A DNA stretch of 14,061 nucleotides from an uncultured Porphyromonas sp. (GCF_938039215.1 NZ_CALHVI010000043.1:1-14061); one strand, 5' to 3'. Counted from the first letter of the stretch, positions 1-8,326 are shown. The notes: generated from the letters alone by a model not told the origin. A program made the numbers and translations.

Positions 1-122
1 CATTGGACTCCCCCTCAGTACTTCTTATTCATGGTAAGCACATAGTTTGGAGAGCCCATATAGCTAGGGGCTGCACTACCCTATTTATAGTAGGTCCAGT
101 GACCCGTCGTAGAGCATCCAAG
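1..122. other. Intergenic sequence, no gene seen
   Basis: The only open frame here (from a TTG at base 3, running to 203) reads through the palindromic repeats, matches no family I know and has no promoter. I see no RNA gene or terminator in these 122 bases. The upstream neighbour is outside the window. Confidence 0.5.
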
Positions 123-212
123 TACCCATTCATAGCACACCAAAGAGACCCATTCATGGGGTACTCGAGCTACCCATGTATGGGTCACCTCAGTCACCCA
201 TGAATGGGTGAC
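123..212. repeat. Intergenic palindromic repeat cluster, copy A
   Basis: Four units built on the core ACCCAT-NN-ATGGGT lie at 124-135 (right half decayed), 148-162, 172-188 and 193-212. The last is an almost perfect palindrome with 9-base arms (GTCACCCAT and ATGGGTGAC) around a 2-base centre. Bases 147-182 match 5126-5161 with two differences in 36, so this is a dispersed element and not chance. It lies between an unseen gene and the pyrB promoter. Function is unknown: REP-like element, protein-binding site or mRNA-processing hairpin are all possible. The seen part is the repeats; the rest is inference. Confidence 0.85.
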
Positions 213-239
213 TTCTTCGAGGCATGTAAGAGCCCATTC

Positions 240-267
240 TTGCTTCGTCATAATCTCACTATCTTTG
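240..267 (+). promoter_or_regulatory. Probable pyrB promoter (Bacteroidetes type)
   Basis: TATCTTTG at 260-267 fits the Bacteroidetes -7 element TAnnTTTG, with a TTG at 240-242 as possible -33 element. The 17-base spacing is shorter than the usual 19 or so. Transcription would start near 272-275, giving a leader of about 43 bases before pyrB. Confidence 0.65.
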
Positions 268-270
268 TTC

Positions 271-297
271 TAGGCAATGCCAGCTGCATGGTGCCTA
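271..297 (+). promoter_or_regulatory. Stem-loop at the 5' end of the pyrB leader
   Basis: TAGGCA (271-276) pairs with TGCCTA (292-297), and ATGC (277-280) with GCAT (286-289), leaving a 5-base loop and a 2-base GG bulge. No T tract follows, so it is not an obvious attenuator. It would fold right at the predicted transcript start; it could stabilise the mRNA or mark a regulator site. Role not shown. Confidence 0.4.
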
Positions 298-316
298 TAG
301 ACCCTCTTCCAGTGAT

Positions 317-1231
317 ATGAAGCACTTAGTATCGATCAACCAACTCTCCTCTGAAGAGATCCTACATCTCCTAGATCGAGCCGCTCTCTTCGAGCAGAAT
401 CCCAACCGTAAGCTTCTTGAGGGGCGTGTCATCGCCACCTTGTTCTTCGAGCCATCAACACGTACTCGTCTGAGCTTTGAGACGGCTGTCAATCGTCTTG
501 GAGGTCGTGTCATTGGCTTCTCTGATGCCTCTACCTCCAGCTCCTCCAAGGGCGAATCCCTCAAGGATACCATATCTATGGTAGGGAACTATGCCGATGC
601 CATCGTCATGCGCCACTATCTGGAGGGGGCAGCTCTCTATGCCTCGGAGCTTAATCGTGCACCGATCATCAATGCTGGGGATGGAGCTAACCAGCACCCT
701 TCGCAGACGCTCCTTGACCTCTATGCCATCCGCAAGACGCAGGGCAGTCTCTATGACAAGACCATCGCCCTCGTCGGGGATCTGAAGTACGGGCGCACAG
801 TACACTCCCTCATCGTCGGGATGGCTCCCTTCCGACCTCGCTTCATCTTCGTCTCTCCTCCCGAGCTAAGCATGCCCGAGGAGTGCAAGGACTTCTGTCG
901 GCAGGCTGGGATCCCATTTACGGAGACGACCGACTTCACCCCCGAGGTGATCCGCAGCGTAGATATCCTCTACATGACGCGCGTACAGCGTGAGCGCTTC
1001 ATCGACCTCGAGGAGTATGAACGTGTGAAGAATGTCTACGTCCTCACCGCCTCCATGCTCGAAGGCTGTCGGGAGAACCTGCGCATCCTCCATCCGCTCC
1101 CCCGTGTCAATGAGATCGCCCTAGATGTGGACGATACCCCACAGGCTTACTATGTAGAGCAGGCTCAGGGAGGACTGTATGTCCGCCAGTCCATCCTCTG
1201 CGAAGTCCTGGGCATAGAGATCGACGACTAG
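317..1231 (+). CDS. pyrB: Aspartate carbamoyltransferase, catalytic chain
   Basis: Catalyses carbamoyl phosphate + L-aspartate to N-carbamoyl-L-aspartate, the committed step of pyrimidine synthesis, in the cytoplasm. The 304-residue length is typical of the family. Visible signatures are FEPSTRTR at residues 44-51 (carbamoyl phosphate loop), SSKGES at 76-81 with the active-site lysine at 78, GDGANQHPSQTLLDL at 121-135, LVGDLKYGRTVHS at 152-164 and HPLPRVNEI at 259-267. No key residue appears missing. The ATG at 317 begins a normal ATCase N-terminus (MKHLVSINQLSSEEI), so this start is secure. pyrI follows after 27 bases, so the enzyme is probably the allosteric catalytic/regulatory complex. 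A promoter at 240-267 and a leader hairpin precede it; I see no UTP-type attenuator. Confidence 0.97.
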   Translation: MKHLVSINQLSSEEILHLLDRAALFEQNPNRKLLEGRVIATLFFEPSTRTRLSFETAVNRLGGRVIGFSDASTSSSSKGESLKDTISMVGNYADAIVMRHYLEGAALYASELNRAPIINAGDGANQHPSQTLLDLYAIRKTQGSLYDKTIALVGDLKYGRTVHSLIVGMAPFRPRFIFVSPPELSMPEECKDFCRQAGIPFTETTDFTPEVIRSVDILYMTRVQRERFIDLEEYERVKNVYVLTASMLEGCRENLRILHPLPRVNEIALDVDDTPQAYYVEQAQGGLYVRQSILCEVLGIEIDD

Positions 1232-1258
1232 TTCACACTGCCCCTTACCTAGAGACTC

Positions 1259-1726
1259 ATGAATAAAGATAAGATGCTCGTCGAGGCGATCCGTGATGGG
1301 ATCGTCCTAGACCATATCCCAGCAGAGAAGCTCTTTCAGATCGTAGCCCTCCTCCATCTAGATGAGCTGACGACTCCTGTGACGATCGGGAACAACCTCC
1401 TAAGTGCCCGCCAAGAGCGCAAGGGCATTATCAAGATGGCAGACCACTTCGTTTCCGCCGAAGAGATCGACAAGATAGCCCTCCTTGCTCCTAATGTGCA
1501 CCTCAATGTGATCCGTGACTATCAGGTCATCGAGAAGCGTAAGGTCAGCCTCCCCTCCGAGATCCATGGGCTCGTACGCTGCTCCAATCCTAAGTGCATC
1601 ACCAACGCTGAGCCTATGCAGACCTTCTTCCATATCTCAGCCGAAGAGGCCAAGGGAGGGAAGGCTGTCCTCGAGTGCCACTACTGCGGGCGCAAGACTA
1701 GAGCAGAGGAGGCCGAACTCCTATGA
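1259..1726 (+). CDS. pyrI: Aspartate carbamoyltransferase, regulatory chain
   Basis: Nucleotide-binding regulatory subunit that forms the allosteric complex with PyrB (known from the family). At 155 residues it is normal length. The N-terminal allosteric domain covers about residues 1-100, including LVEAIRDGIVLDHIPAEK and the TIGNNLLS segment. The C-terminal zinc domain has the four expected cysteines: C108 and C113 (CSNPKC) and C140 and C143 (CHYC), which bind zinc and contact the catalytic chain. It lies 27 bases after pyrB, and its TGA stop overlaps the ATG of the next gene, so all three are almost certainly cotranscribed. Confidence 0.96.
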   Translation: MNKDKMLVEAIRDGIVLDHIPAEKLFQIVALLHLDELTTPVTIGNNLLSARQERKGIIKMADHFVSAEEIDKIALLAPNVHLNVIRDYQVIEKRKVSLPSEIHGLVRCSNPKCITNAEPMQTFFHISAEEAKGGKAVLECHYCGRKTRAEEAELL

Positions 1727-2304
1727 GGGTAGACTGGAAGCCGGGGACGCTCATCTATCCCCTACCCGCCGTACTCATCAGCTGCGGGTCGATGGAGGAT
1801 GGCGAGGCGAATATCCTCACCGCCTCGTGGGTGAGCACCGTGTGTACCAATCCCCCGATGTGCGTCGTCGGCATTCGTCCCGAGCGCTACTCACACGATC
1901 TCATCCAGCAGCATGGAGCCTTTGGGATCAACCTCTCTACCGTCTCTATGGCACGTGAGACAGACTGGTGCGGTGTCGTATCGGGGCGGAAGATGGACAA
2001 GTTCGAAGCCTGTGGCTTCACCAAGGAGGCAGGCTCCACGCTCGGAGTACCACTCATCGAGGAGTCACCCATCAGTCTCGAATGTCGCGTGCGTGAGGTC
2101 ACCCCGCTGGGGAGTCATGATCTCTTCCTCGCCGAGGTCGTAGGCGTACGTGCCGATGAGCAGTATATTGATCCCGAGACGGGAGCTTTCGACATGAAGC
2201 GGGCAGGACTACTCGTCTATGCCCACGGCGAATACTTCGGCCTAGGAGAATACATAGGACACTTCGGCTGGTCGGTACGCAAGAAGAAGACCAAGCGACG
2301 CTAG
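1723..2304 (+). CDS. Flavin reductase-like, FMN-binding split-barrel protein
   Basis: A 193-residue protein of the flavin reductase-like family. Typical parts are the N-terminal strand and loop with ANILTASWVSTVCTNPP (residues 29-45), then MCVVGIRPERYSHDLI and GAFGINL (46-71), which in relatives line the FMN site, and a C-terminal basic tail (RKKKTKRR). Members either reduce free flavin with NAD(P)H or simply bind FMN; the substrate cannot be told here. The ATG overlaps the pyrI stop (ATGA at 1723-1726), so translation is probably coupled. There is no obvious link to pyrimidine synthesis beyond cotranscription. A possible role with a redox partner in the pathway is only inference. Confidence 0.85.
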   Translation: MRVDWKPGTLIYPLPAVLISCGSMEDGEANILTASWVSTVCTNPPMCVVGIRPERYSHDLIQQHGAFGINLSTVSMARETDWCGVVSGRKMDKFEACGFTKEAGSTLGVPLIEESPISLECRVREVTPLGSHDLFLAEVVGVRADEQYIDPETGAFDMKRAGLLVYAHGEYFGLGEYIGHFGWSVRKKKTKRR

Positions 2305-2344
2305 TCCCCGACTCCTCTCCCCTATTATACTAAGACATAGCTAT

Positions 2345-2379
2345 GGGGCAGATCGCACCGCCGACCTGCCCCTTATCTT
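2345..2379 (+). terminator. GC-rich hairpin after the pyrBI-flavin reductase operon
   Basis: GGGGCAG (2345-2351) pairs with CTGCCCC (2366-2372), with TCG/CGA extending the stem inside, followed by TTATCTT. The short tail and the closeness to the mutS2 start (ATG 2387) make it a weak or leaky terminator; some read-through into mutS2 is plausible. No clear promoter for mutS2 was found; TATCTTG at 2374-2380 is one base short of the -7 consensus. Confidence 0.5.
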
Positions 2380-2386
2380 GACCTGA

Positions 2387-4975
2387 ATGAACAGCAGCAA
2401 ACTAGACGTTTACCCACATAACTTCTCCGAGAAGATCGGCTATACTGAGGTCAGACACATCCTCGAGGGCTACTGCACCTCCACTTTAGGGCAAGAGGAG
2501 ATGCAGCGCCTAGAGGCTTCGTGCGACACGACAGAGATCGCCCGAGCACAGGATGAATCTCGAGAGATGATCACCATCCTCTCTGGAGAGTCCGTCCTCC
2601 CCTCTCTGGCCCTCGTCGACTGTAGCGAGGTGCTTCGCCGCATCCGTCCTCAAGGCACGTACATCGAGGAGGAAGAGCTCCTAGACCTCCTGCGTATGCT
2701 GGAGACCCTGCATAGTCTACAGCACTTCTTCCTAGAGGAGCATGCCTCGGGGGAGCGAGCCGAGGAGACCTTCGCTTACACCTACCCTCGCCTCGCCCTA
2801 CTTCTGGAGGGTACTCCATCCTTCCCCAAGATCGAGAGCCACCTACGCTCCCTACTCACCGAGGAGGGGAAGCTCCGTGATAATGCCTCCCGTGAACTCC
2901 TACGCATACGCCAGTCGATCCGTGAGACAGAGCGCGGCCTCTCGGGTATGCTCCAGCGCATCCTCTCCACAGCTCGTCAGGAGGGCTGGGTAGAGCCAGA
3001 CACGCAGCCGACACTACGTGATGGTCGCCTCGTGATCCCCATGAGCCCGATGCACAAGCGTAAGCTCCGAGGGATCATCCATGACGAATCCGCCACGGGG
3101 AAGACCGTATTCATCGAGCCCGTGGAGCTTGTCGAGGCCAACAACCATATCCGAGAGCTGGAGAGCGAAGAGCGTCGTGAGGTGATCCGCATCCTTACAG
3201 AGGTAGCGAGTCGTCTGCGCCCCAATATCCCGCATCTGCTCGGTGCCTATGCGCTCCTCGGACACTATGATTTTGTCCGAGCCAAAGCACGCTGGGCGGG
3301 TGATGTCGGGGGGATATGCCCTCGCATCTCTGACCAGCCTACCCTCGAATGGTGGGGAGCTAAGCATCCCCTCCTGCTCCGTTCGCTCCGAGCTCAGGAC
3401 CGAAGCATCGTCCCTCTGGATATACGACTACAAGCCCCCGAGGCTCGCATCCTTCTGATATCGGGGCCTAATGCAGGGGGGAAGTCCGTCTGCCTCAAGA
3501 CCGTCGGGCTTCTGCAGTACCTTGTGCAGTGTGGGATCCCCGTGCCGATGGCCGATCACTCGTCCGTAGGGATCTTTGATCGTCTCTATATCGACATCGG
3601 TGACGAGCAGTCCATCGAGGATGACCTCAGTACCTATAGCTCGCATCTGAGGAACATGAAGCACTTCGTCAAGGAGGGAGGCTCACGGAGCCTACTTCTC
3701 ATCGATGAGTTCGGTGGAGGCACTGAGCCTACCATCGGCGGAGCGATAGCGCAGGCACTCCTCCACCGCTTCAATGATGCGGGATGCTTCGGAGTGATCA
3801 CGACGCACTACCAGAATCTCAAGACCTACGCCGAGGATCATGCTGGGCTCATCAACGGGGCTATGCTCTACGACCGCCACGAGATGCGTCCGCTCTTCAA
3901 GCTCTCCATCGGTCGTCCAGGGAGCTCCTTCGCCATAGAGATCGCGCGTAAGATAGGTTTGCCCGAAGAGGTGATCCAAGAGGTGCGTGAGGAGGTAGGC
4001 TCCGACTACATCGACATGGACAAGTACCTGCAGGATGTCATCCGAGATAAACGCTACTGGGAGACGAAGCGCCAAAGCATCCGACAGGAAGAGAAGATCC
4101 TGCAAGAGGCTTCAAGCAAATATGCCGAGGGGATGAGCCAAATTGCTACCGAGCGCAAGCGTATCATCCAAGAGGCTAAGAAGGAGGCTCAGCGCATCAT
4201 CCAAGAGGCAAATGCCGAGATCGAACGTACCATCCGTGAGATCCGAGAGGCCGAGGCGGCTAAGGACGAGACCCGCTCGATACGTCAGAGGCTAGCGGAC
4301 TACAAGGAGGAACTCTCAGCCGAGGCTGAAGCAGAGGCTCTAGCACAAGCAAAGAAGACCCAGCGGGAGGTAGAGCGTCTCCTAGCCCGACGACAGCGCC
4401 ACGCAGAGCGCAAGACTAAGGGGAAGGAGACACCTACCCTCAAGCTCCGCACCGAAGCCTCAGCGACCAGTACCTCGGAGATGCAGGGGCATGCCCCACT
4501 CGAGGTCGGTAGTGTCGTTCGCATCGAGGGACAGAAGGCACTAGGCACGATCCTCTCCATCTCTGACCGAGAGGCTAGTGTAGCCCTTGGAGCTCTGAAG
4601 ACAACAATCCCTCTGAAGCGTCTCCATGGGGTATCATCCGCTGAAGCACAGCGCCACCTTCGGAAGACCACCCCAGCACAAGCCGTACGCTCATCGGGGA
4701 TCATCGACCAAATCCACCAGAAGCGACTCAGCTTCCGTCAGGAGATCGACGTACGTGGCTTCCGTGCCTCAGAGGCCGTGGATGCCGTAGCCTACTTCAT
4801 CGACGAGGCTCTCCAGCTTGGAGTCAACCAAGTACGTATCCTGCATGGTACAGGAACGGGTGCCCTACGTGAGTCGATACGCACCTACCTCAGTGGTGTC
4901 TCTGGGGTCGAGCACTTCCACGATGAAGATGTCCGCTTCGGAGGTGCTGGGATCACCGTCGTCGAGATGGCTTAG
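2387..4975 (+). CDS. mutS2: MutS2-type ATPase with C-terminal Smr domain
   Basis: A DNA- or ribosome-associated ATPase of the MutS2 family. In other bacteria members suppress recombination or rescue collided ribosomes; which applies here is unknown. In 862 residues, the order is an N-terminal MutS-like core and clamp region (about 1-340), an ABC ATPase with Walker A GPNAGGKS (360-367), the STYSSH signature (415-420) and Walker B LLLIDEFGGGTEP (436-448), a long charged coiled coil (about 540-680), a linker with a small beta domain near 705-745, and a C-terminal Smr domain (787-862) with IDVRG and the HGTGTG loop (820-825). The mismatch-recognition domain of MutS is absent, as expected. It is longer than the roughly 785-residue Bacillus protein mainly through the coiled coil and linker. 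There is no Shine-Dalgarno sequence; the ATG at 2387 begins a plausible N-terminus. The terminator at 5077 closes the unit. Confidence 0.95.
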   Translation: MNSSKLDVYPHNFSEKIGYTEVRHILEGYCTSTLGQEEMQRLEASCDTTEIARAQDESREMITILSGESVLPSLALVDCSEVLRRIRPQGTYIEEEELLDLLRMLETLHSLQHFFLEEHASGERAEETFAYTYPRLALLLEGTPSFPKIESHLRSLLTEEGKLRDNASRELLRIRQSIRETERGLSGMLQRILSTARQEGWVEPDTQPTLRDGRLVIPMSPMHKRKLRGIIHDESATGKTVFIEPVELVEANNHIRELESEERREVIRILTEVASRLRPNIPHLLGAYALLGHYDFVRAKARWAGDVGGICPRISDQPTLEWWGAKHPLLLRSLRAQDRSIVPLDIRLQAPEARILLISGPNAGGKSVCLKTVGLLQYLVQCGIPVPMADHSSVGIFDRLYIDIGDEQSIEDDLSTYSSHLRNMKHFVKEGGSRSLLLIDEFGGGTEPTIGGAIAQALLHRFNDAGCFGVITTHYQNLKTYAEDHAGLINGAMLYDRHEMRPLFKLSIGRPGSSFAIEIARKIGLPEEVIQEVREEVGSDYIDMDKYLQDVIRDKRYWETKRQSIRQEEKILQEASSKYAEGMSQIATERKRIIQEAKKEAQRIIQEANAEIERTIREIREAEAAKDETRSIRQRLADYKEELSAEAEAEALAQAKKTQREVERLLARRQRHAERKTKGKETPTLKLRTEASATSTSEMQGHAPLEVGSVVRIEGQKALGTILSISDREASVALGALKTTIPLKRLHGVSSAEAQRHLRKTTPAQAVRSSGIIDQIHQKRLSFRQEIDVRGFRASEAVDAVAYFIDEALQLGVNQVRILHGTGTGALRESIRTYLSGVSGVEHFHDEDVRFGGAGITVVEMA

Positions 4976-5076
4976 CCTCACACCTTCTTAGGGGATGCCC
5001 CAAGCTCATAAGCTAAGGCTACCCCATACTCCCCTTTATACAAGGGTGGCTACCTGCGTCATGATGACGAAGGAAG

Positions 5077-5099
5077 CCCCTAGCATAAAGGGGATTTTT
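5077..5099 (+). terminator. Intrinsic terminator downstream of mutS2
   Basis: CCCCT (5077-5081) pairs with AGGGG (5089-5093) over a 7-base loop and is followed by ATTTTT. The stem is short but the tail is good. It sits about 100 bases after the mutS2 stop. Confidence 0.7.
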
Positions 5100-5101
5100 G
5101 C

Positions 5102-5189
5102 ACCCCATGAATGGGTCACCGAGACGACCCATTCATGGGGTACTTGAGCGACCCATGTATGCCTCCCTCTGATGACCTATGAATGGGAT
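5102..5189. repeat. Intergenic palindromic repeat cluster, copy B, with perfect inverted repeat
   Basis: The arm at 5102-5117 (ACCCCATGAATGGGTC) is exactly inverted at 5126-5141, with an 8-base spacer, so the transcript could form a 16-base-pair stem. Decayed units follow at 5151-5161 and 5175-5189. Bases 5126-5161 match copy A (147-182) with two differences in 36. The hairpin is not followed by a T tract, so it is not a standard terminator, and it lies just after the mutS2 terminator. Confidence 0.88.
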
Positions 5190-5484
5190 GCTTAGGTAAG
5201 ATCTCTATTGACCCTTTCGGCTGAGGATACTTGCACTCCCTCGATGCTCTACCAAAGTCACCTCCAGCTCTCCATGTAGCATCCCCCAAGCAAAGCGAGG
5301 TAGAAATCACCCCTCTCCCGCTCATTTACCCACAAACTGAAGCTTGATCAACCTCTCCTCTAAGACATCATTAAACTTCTTAAAAAGAGAAGATTACGAG
5401 CCTTACCTTCCCGTATATACTTCCTTAAAAACTATATTAAATCGCCAAGCCTTACCAAGCGGAACAAGCTATCGGAATAATCAA
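5190..5484. other. Intergenic sequence, AT-richer toward ppdK
   Basis: No convincing gene. Bases 5190-5340 are of ordinary composition. From about 5340 the sequence becomes AT-rich, with many runs of A and T, as often seen upstream of strongly expressed genes. A 78-residue frame from a TTG at 5344 runs into the ppdK start and looks spurious. Confidence 0.5.
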
Positions 5485-5492
5485 TACATTTG
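5485..5492 (+). promoter_or_regulatory. Probable ppdK promoter -7 element
   Basis: TACATTTG fits TAnnTTTG. Transcription would start near 5499, leaving about 35 bases of leader to the ATG at 5534. I do not see a good TTG -33 element at the usual spacing, so only the -7 element is supported. Confidence 0.5.
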
Positions 5493-5533
5493 CTCATGTC
5501 AATGTATAACCAACGCATTAAACTACGCTAACA

Positions 5534-8254
5534 ATGAGAGACAACAAAAGAGTCTATACCTTCGGGAACGGCCTTGCTGAGGGTAAAGCGGAAATGAAGA
5601 ATCTCCTCGGAGGTAAAGGGGCTAATCTGGCAGAAATGAACCTCATCGGTGTGCCCGTCCCCCCAGGCTTTACGATCACGACGGAGACTTGCAACGAGTA
5701 CTTCTCTCGGGGCAAAGAAACACTCATCTCCCTCCTCACCGAAGAAGTCATGCAGGCGGTCCATCATATCGAGGGGCTCATGGGATCTACCTTCGGCGAT
5801 CCCTCCAACCCGCTCCTCGTCTCCGTGCGCTCAGGGGCTCGTGCCTCGATGCCAGGGATGATGGATACCATCCTTAACCTTGGTCTTAATGATACCGTCG
5901 TCGAAGGGCTCGCCAAGAAGACTGGCAATGAGCGCTTCGCCTATGATAGCTACCGCCGCTTTGTCCAGATGTACGGGGATGTCGTCCTCGGCATGAAGCC
6001 TGAGAGCAAAGAGGATGTAGCCCCCTTCGAAGAAATCATCGATCGGGTCAAAGCACAGCGTGGTGTACATCTAGATAATGAACTGAATGTCGACGAACTC
6101 AAGAGCCTCGTCGTCCTCTTCAAGCAAGAAATCAAGCGTCGTACGGGCAAGGACTTCCCCTCCGATCCTATGGAGCAGCTCTGGGGAGCTATCTGCGCTG
6201 TCTTCGATAGCTGGATGAACGAACGAGCCATCCTCTACCGCAAGATGGAAGGCATCCCCGCCGAATGGGGTACTGCCGTCAATGTGCAGGCTATGGTCTT
6301 CGGTAACATGGGCGACACTTCAGCCACTGGGGTCTGCTTCAGCCGTAATGCAGCCACTGGCGAGAATGTCTTCAACGGGGAGTATCTCGTCAATGCTCAG
6401 GGAGAAGATGTCGTAGCAGGGATCCGTACCCCACGACAGATCACTAAGGCTGGCTCACTTAGCTGGGCTGAGCAGCAGTGCGTCGAGGAGTCTGTACGTT
6501 CGACCCGATACCTCTCCATGGAGGAAACAATGCCCGAGATCTATGCCCAGCTCAATGCTATCCAGCAGAAGCTCGAGGATCACTATCGAGATATGCAGGA
6601 CATGGAGTTCACGGTCCAGGAAGGAAAGCTATGGTTCCTCCAGACCCGCAACGGGAAGCGCACAGGTACCGCCATGGTCAAGATCGCTATGGATCTGCTG
6701 CGTGATGGAGTCATCGATGAGAAGACCGCTCTCATGCGCTGCGAGCCTCACAAGCTAGATGAGCTCCTGCACCCCGTCTTCGACCCCGCAGCTCGTAAGC
6801 AAGCTAAGGTCCTCACCAGTGGGCTCCCAGCCTCTCCTGGGGCTGCATCAGGGCAGATCGTCTTCTTCGCCGATGACGCTACCCGCTGGCATGAAGAAGG
6901 CCGCCGTGTGATCATGGTACGCATCGAGACTTCTCCCGAAGACCTCGCAGGTATGTCTGCTGCCGAAGGGATCCTCACCGCTCGTGGTGGGATGACCTCC
7001 CATGCAGCCGTCGTAGCTCGTGGTATGGGTAAGTGCTGTGTCTCAGGTGCAGGTGCTCTCAATATCGACTACAAGCGTCGCACCGTAGAGATTGATGGGG
7101 TCGTACTCAAGGAAGGTGACTACCTATCGCTCAACGGGAGCACAGGGGAAGTCTACCTCGGTCAGGTAGATACGCAGCCCGCAGAGCTCACGGGTGACTT
7201 CGCTGATCTGATGAAGCTCTGTGAGAAGTACTCCAAGCTCGTCGTCCGCACGAATGCCGATACACCACACGATGCTACTATAGCTCGCTCCTTCGGTGCT
7301 GTCGGTATCGGTCTGTGCCGTACGGAGCACATGTTCTTCGAGAACGAGAAGATCAAGGCCATGCGTGAGATGATCCTTGCTGACTCGAAGGAAGGACGTG
7401 AGAAGGCTCTTGCCAAGCTCCTACCTTACCAGAAGGAAGACTTCTATGGCATCCTCAAGTCTATGGATGGATGCCCCGTGAACGTTCGTCTCCTTGACCC
7501 CCCTCTCCATGAGTTCGTCCCCCACGATCTCGCTGGTCAGCAGATCATGGCCGATGAGATGGGTATATCGGTAGAAGAAGTGGCACGTCGTGTCAATTCG
7601 CTCAGTGAGCACAACCCCATGCTCGGTCATCGTGGTTGCCGCCTAGGGAACACTTACCCTGAGATCACGGTCATGCAGACACGAGCCGTCCTATCGGCTG
7701 CTATCCAGCTGAAGAAGGAGGGCTACGACCCACGACCAGAGATTATGGTTCCGCTGATCGGTATCGTCAATGAGTTCGACGAGCAGGAGAAGGTCATCCG
7801 TGATACCGCACGTGAGCTCTTCGCCGAAGAAGGTGTAGAGATCGACTTCCATGTCGGTACGATGATCGAGATCCCTCGAGCAGCACTCACCGCCGATCTG
7901 ATCGCTAAGCATGCCCAGTACTTCAGCTTCGGTACGAACGACTTGACGCAGATGACCTTCGGCTACAGCCGAGATGATATCGCAGGCTTCCTGCCCGTCT
8001 ATCTCGACAAGAAGATCCTCAGTGTCGACCCCTTCCAGGAGCTCGATCAGGAGGGTGTAGGTCAGCTGATCAAGATGGCCGTAGAGCGTGGACGTGCTAC
8101 CCGCCCAGATCTCCCCTGCGGTATCTGTGGTGAGCACGGTGGTGATCCTCGCTCGGTGAAGTTCTGCCACAGCATCGGGCTGAACTACGTCAGTTGCTCC
8201 CCCTTCCGTGTGCCTATCGCTCGCCTAGCAGCAGCCCAGGCAGCTATCGAATAG
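5534..8254 (+). CDS. ppdK: Pyruvate, phosphate dikinase
   Basis: Interconverts pyruvate + ATP + phosphate and PEP + AMP + pyrophosphate, at the pyruvate/PEP node of cytoplasmic central metabolism; in anaerobes it can run either way. The 906 residues fit the family (about 870-910). The N-terminal ATP-grasp domain begins with GGKGANLAEM (26-35) and contains SVRSGARASMPGMMDT (97-112). The swivelling phosphohistidine domain has GGMTSHAAVVARG (485-497) with catalytic H490. The C-terminal PEP/pyruvate barrel has GIGLCRTEHMF (591-601), GHRGCRLG (698-705), SFGTNDLTQM (798-807) and PCGICGEHGGD (861-871) carrying the catalytic cysteine. No key motif is missing. It is transcribed alone: AT-rich promoter region upstream, terminator at 8278. 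Confidence 0.97.
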   Translation: MRDNKRVYTFGNGLAEGKAEMKNLLGGKGANLAEMNLIGVPVPPGFTITTETCNEYFSRGKETLISLLTEEVMQAVHHIEGLMGSTFGDPSNPLLVSVRSGARASMPGMMDTILNLGLNDTVVEGLAKKTGNERFAYDSYRRFVQMYGDVVLGMKPESKEDVAPFEEIIDRVKAQRGVHLDNELNVDELKSLVVLFKQEIKRRTGKDFPSDPMEQLWGAICAVFDSWMNERAILYRKMEGIPAEWGTAVNVQAMVFGNMGDTSATGVCFSRNAATGENVFNGEYLVNAQGEDVVAGIRTPRQITKAGSLSWAEQQCVEESVRSTRYLSMEETMPEIYAQLNAIQQKLEDHYRDMQDMEFTVQEGKLWFLQTRNGKRTGTAMVKIAMDLLRDGVIDEKTALMRCEPHKLDELLHPVFDPAARKQAKVLTSGLPASPGAASGQIVFFADDATRWHEEGRRVIMVRIETSPEDLAGMSAAEGILTARGGMTSHAAVVARGMGKCCVSGAGALNIDYKRRTVEIDGVVLKEGDYLSLNGSTGEVYLGQVDTQPAELTGDFADLMKLCEKYSKLVVRTNADTPHDATIARSFGAVGIGLCRTEHMFFENEKIKAMREMILADSKEGREKALAKLLPYQKEDFYGILKSMDGCPVNVRLLDPPLHEFVPHDLAGQQIMADEMGISVEEVARRVNSLSEHNPMLGHRGCRLGNTYPEITVMQTRAVLSAAIQLKKEGYDPRPEIMVPLIGIVNEFDEQEKVIRDTARELFAEEGVEIDFHVGTMIEIPRAALTADLIAKHAQYFSFGTNDLTQMTFGYSRDDIAGFLPVYLDKKILSVDPFQELDQEGVGQLIKMAVERGRATRPDLPCGICGEHGGDPRSVKFCHSIGLNYVSCSPFRVPIARLAAAQAAIE

Positions 8255-8277
8255 GAGCATAAGCCTCTCCTCTTAGT

Positions 8278-8326
8278 CAAGAGCCCTTCCCCGCTACACT
8301 CAGCCGAGGGAGGGCTCTTGCTCTAT
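8278..8326 (+). terminator. Terminator downstream of ppdK
   Basis: CAAGAGCCCT (8278-8287) is perfectly inverted as AGGGCTCTTG (8311-8320), and adjoining CCC/GGG pairs lengthen the stem. It starts 24 bases after the ppdK stop. The following tail (CTCTATCC) has few T residues, so it may stop transcription inefficiently or mark a processed 3' end. Confidence 0.7.

Noticed and set aside
3..203. 66-residue frame at the left edge
   Set aside because: Made largely of the palindromic repeat units; no family, no promoter.
2374..2386. TATCTTG as a promoter making mutS2 leaderless
   Set aside because: One base short of the -7 consensus and overlaps the tail of the terminator-like hairpin; evidence is too thin.
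123..5189. The ACCCAT/ATGGGT repeats as a CRISPR array
   Set aside because: Units are short, unevenly spaced, decayed and in two sites with no spacers of regular length and no cas genes in view.
5344..5580. 78-residue frame upstream of ppdK
   Set aside because: TTG start, covers the AT-rich promoter region and overlaps the ppdK start in another frame, no recognisable family.
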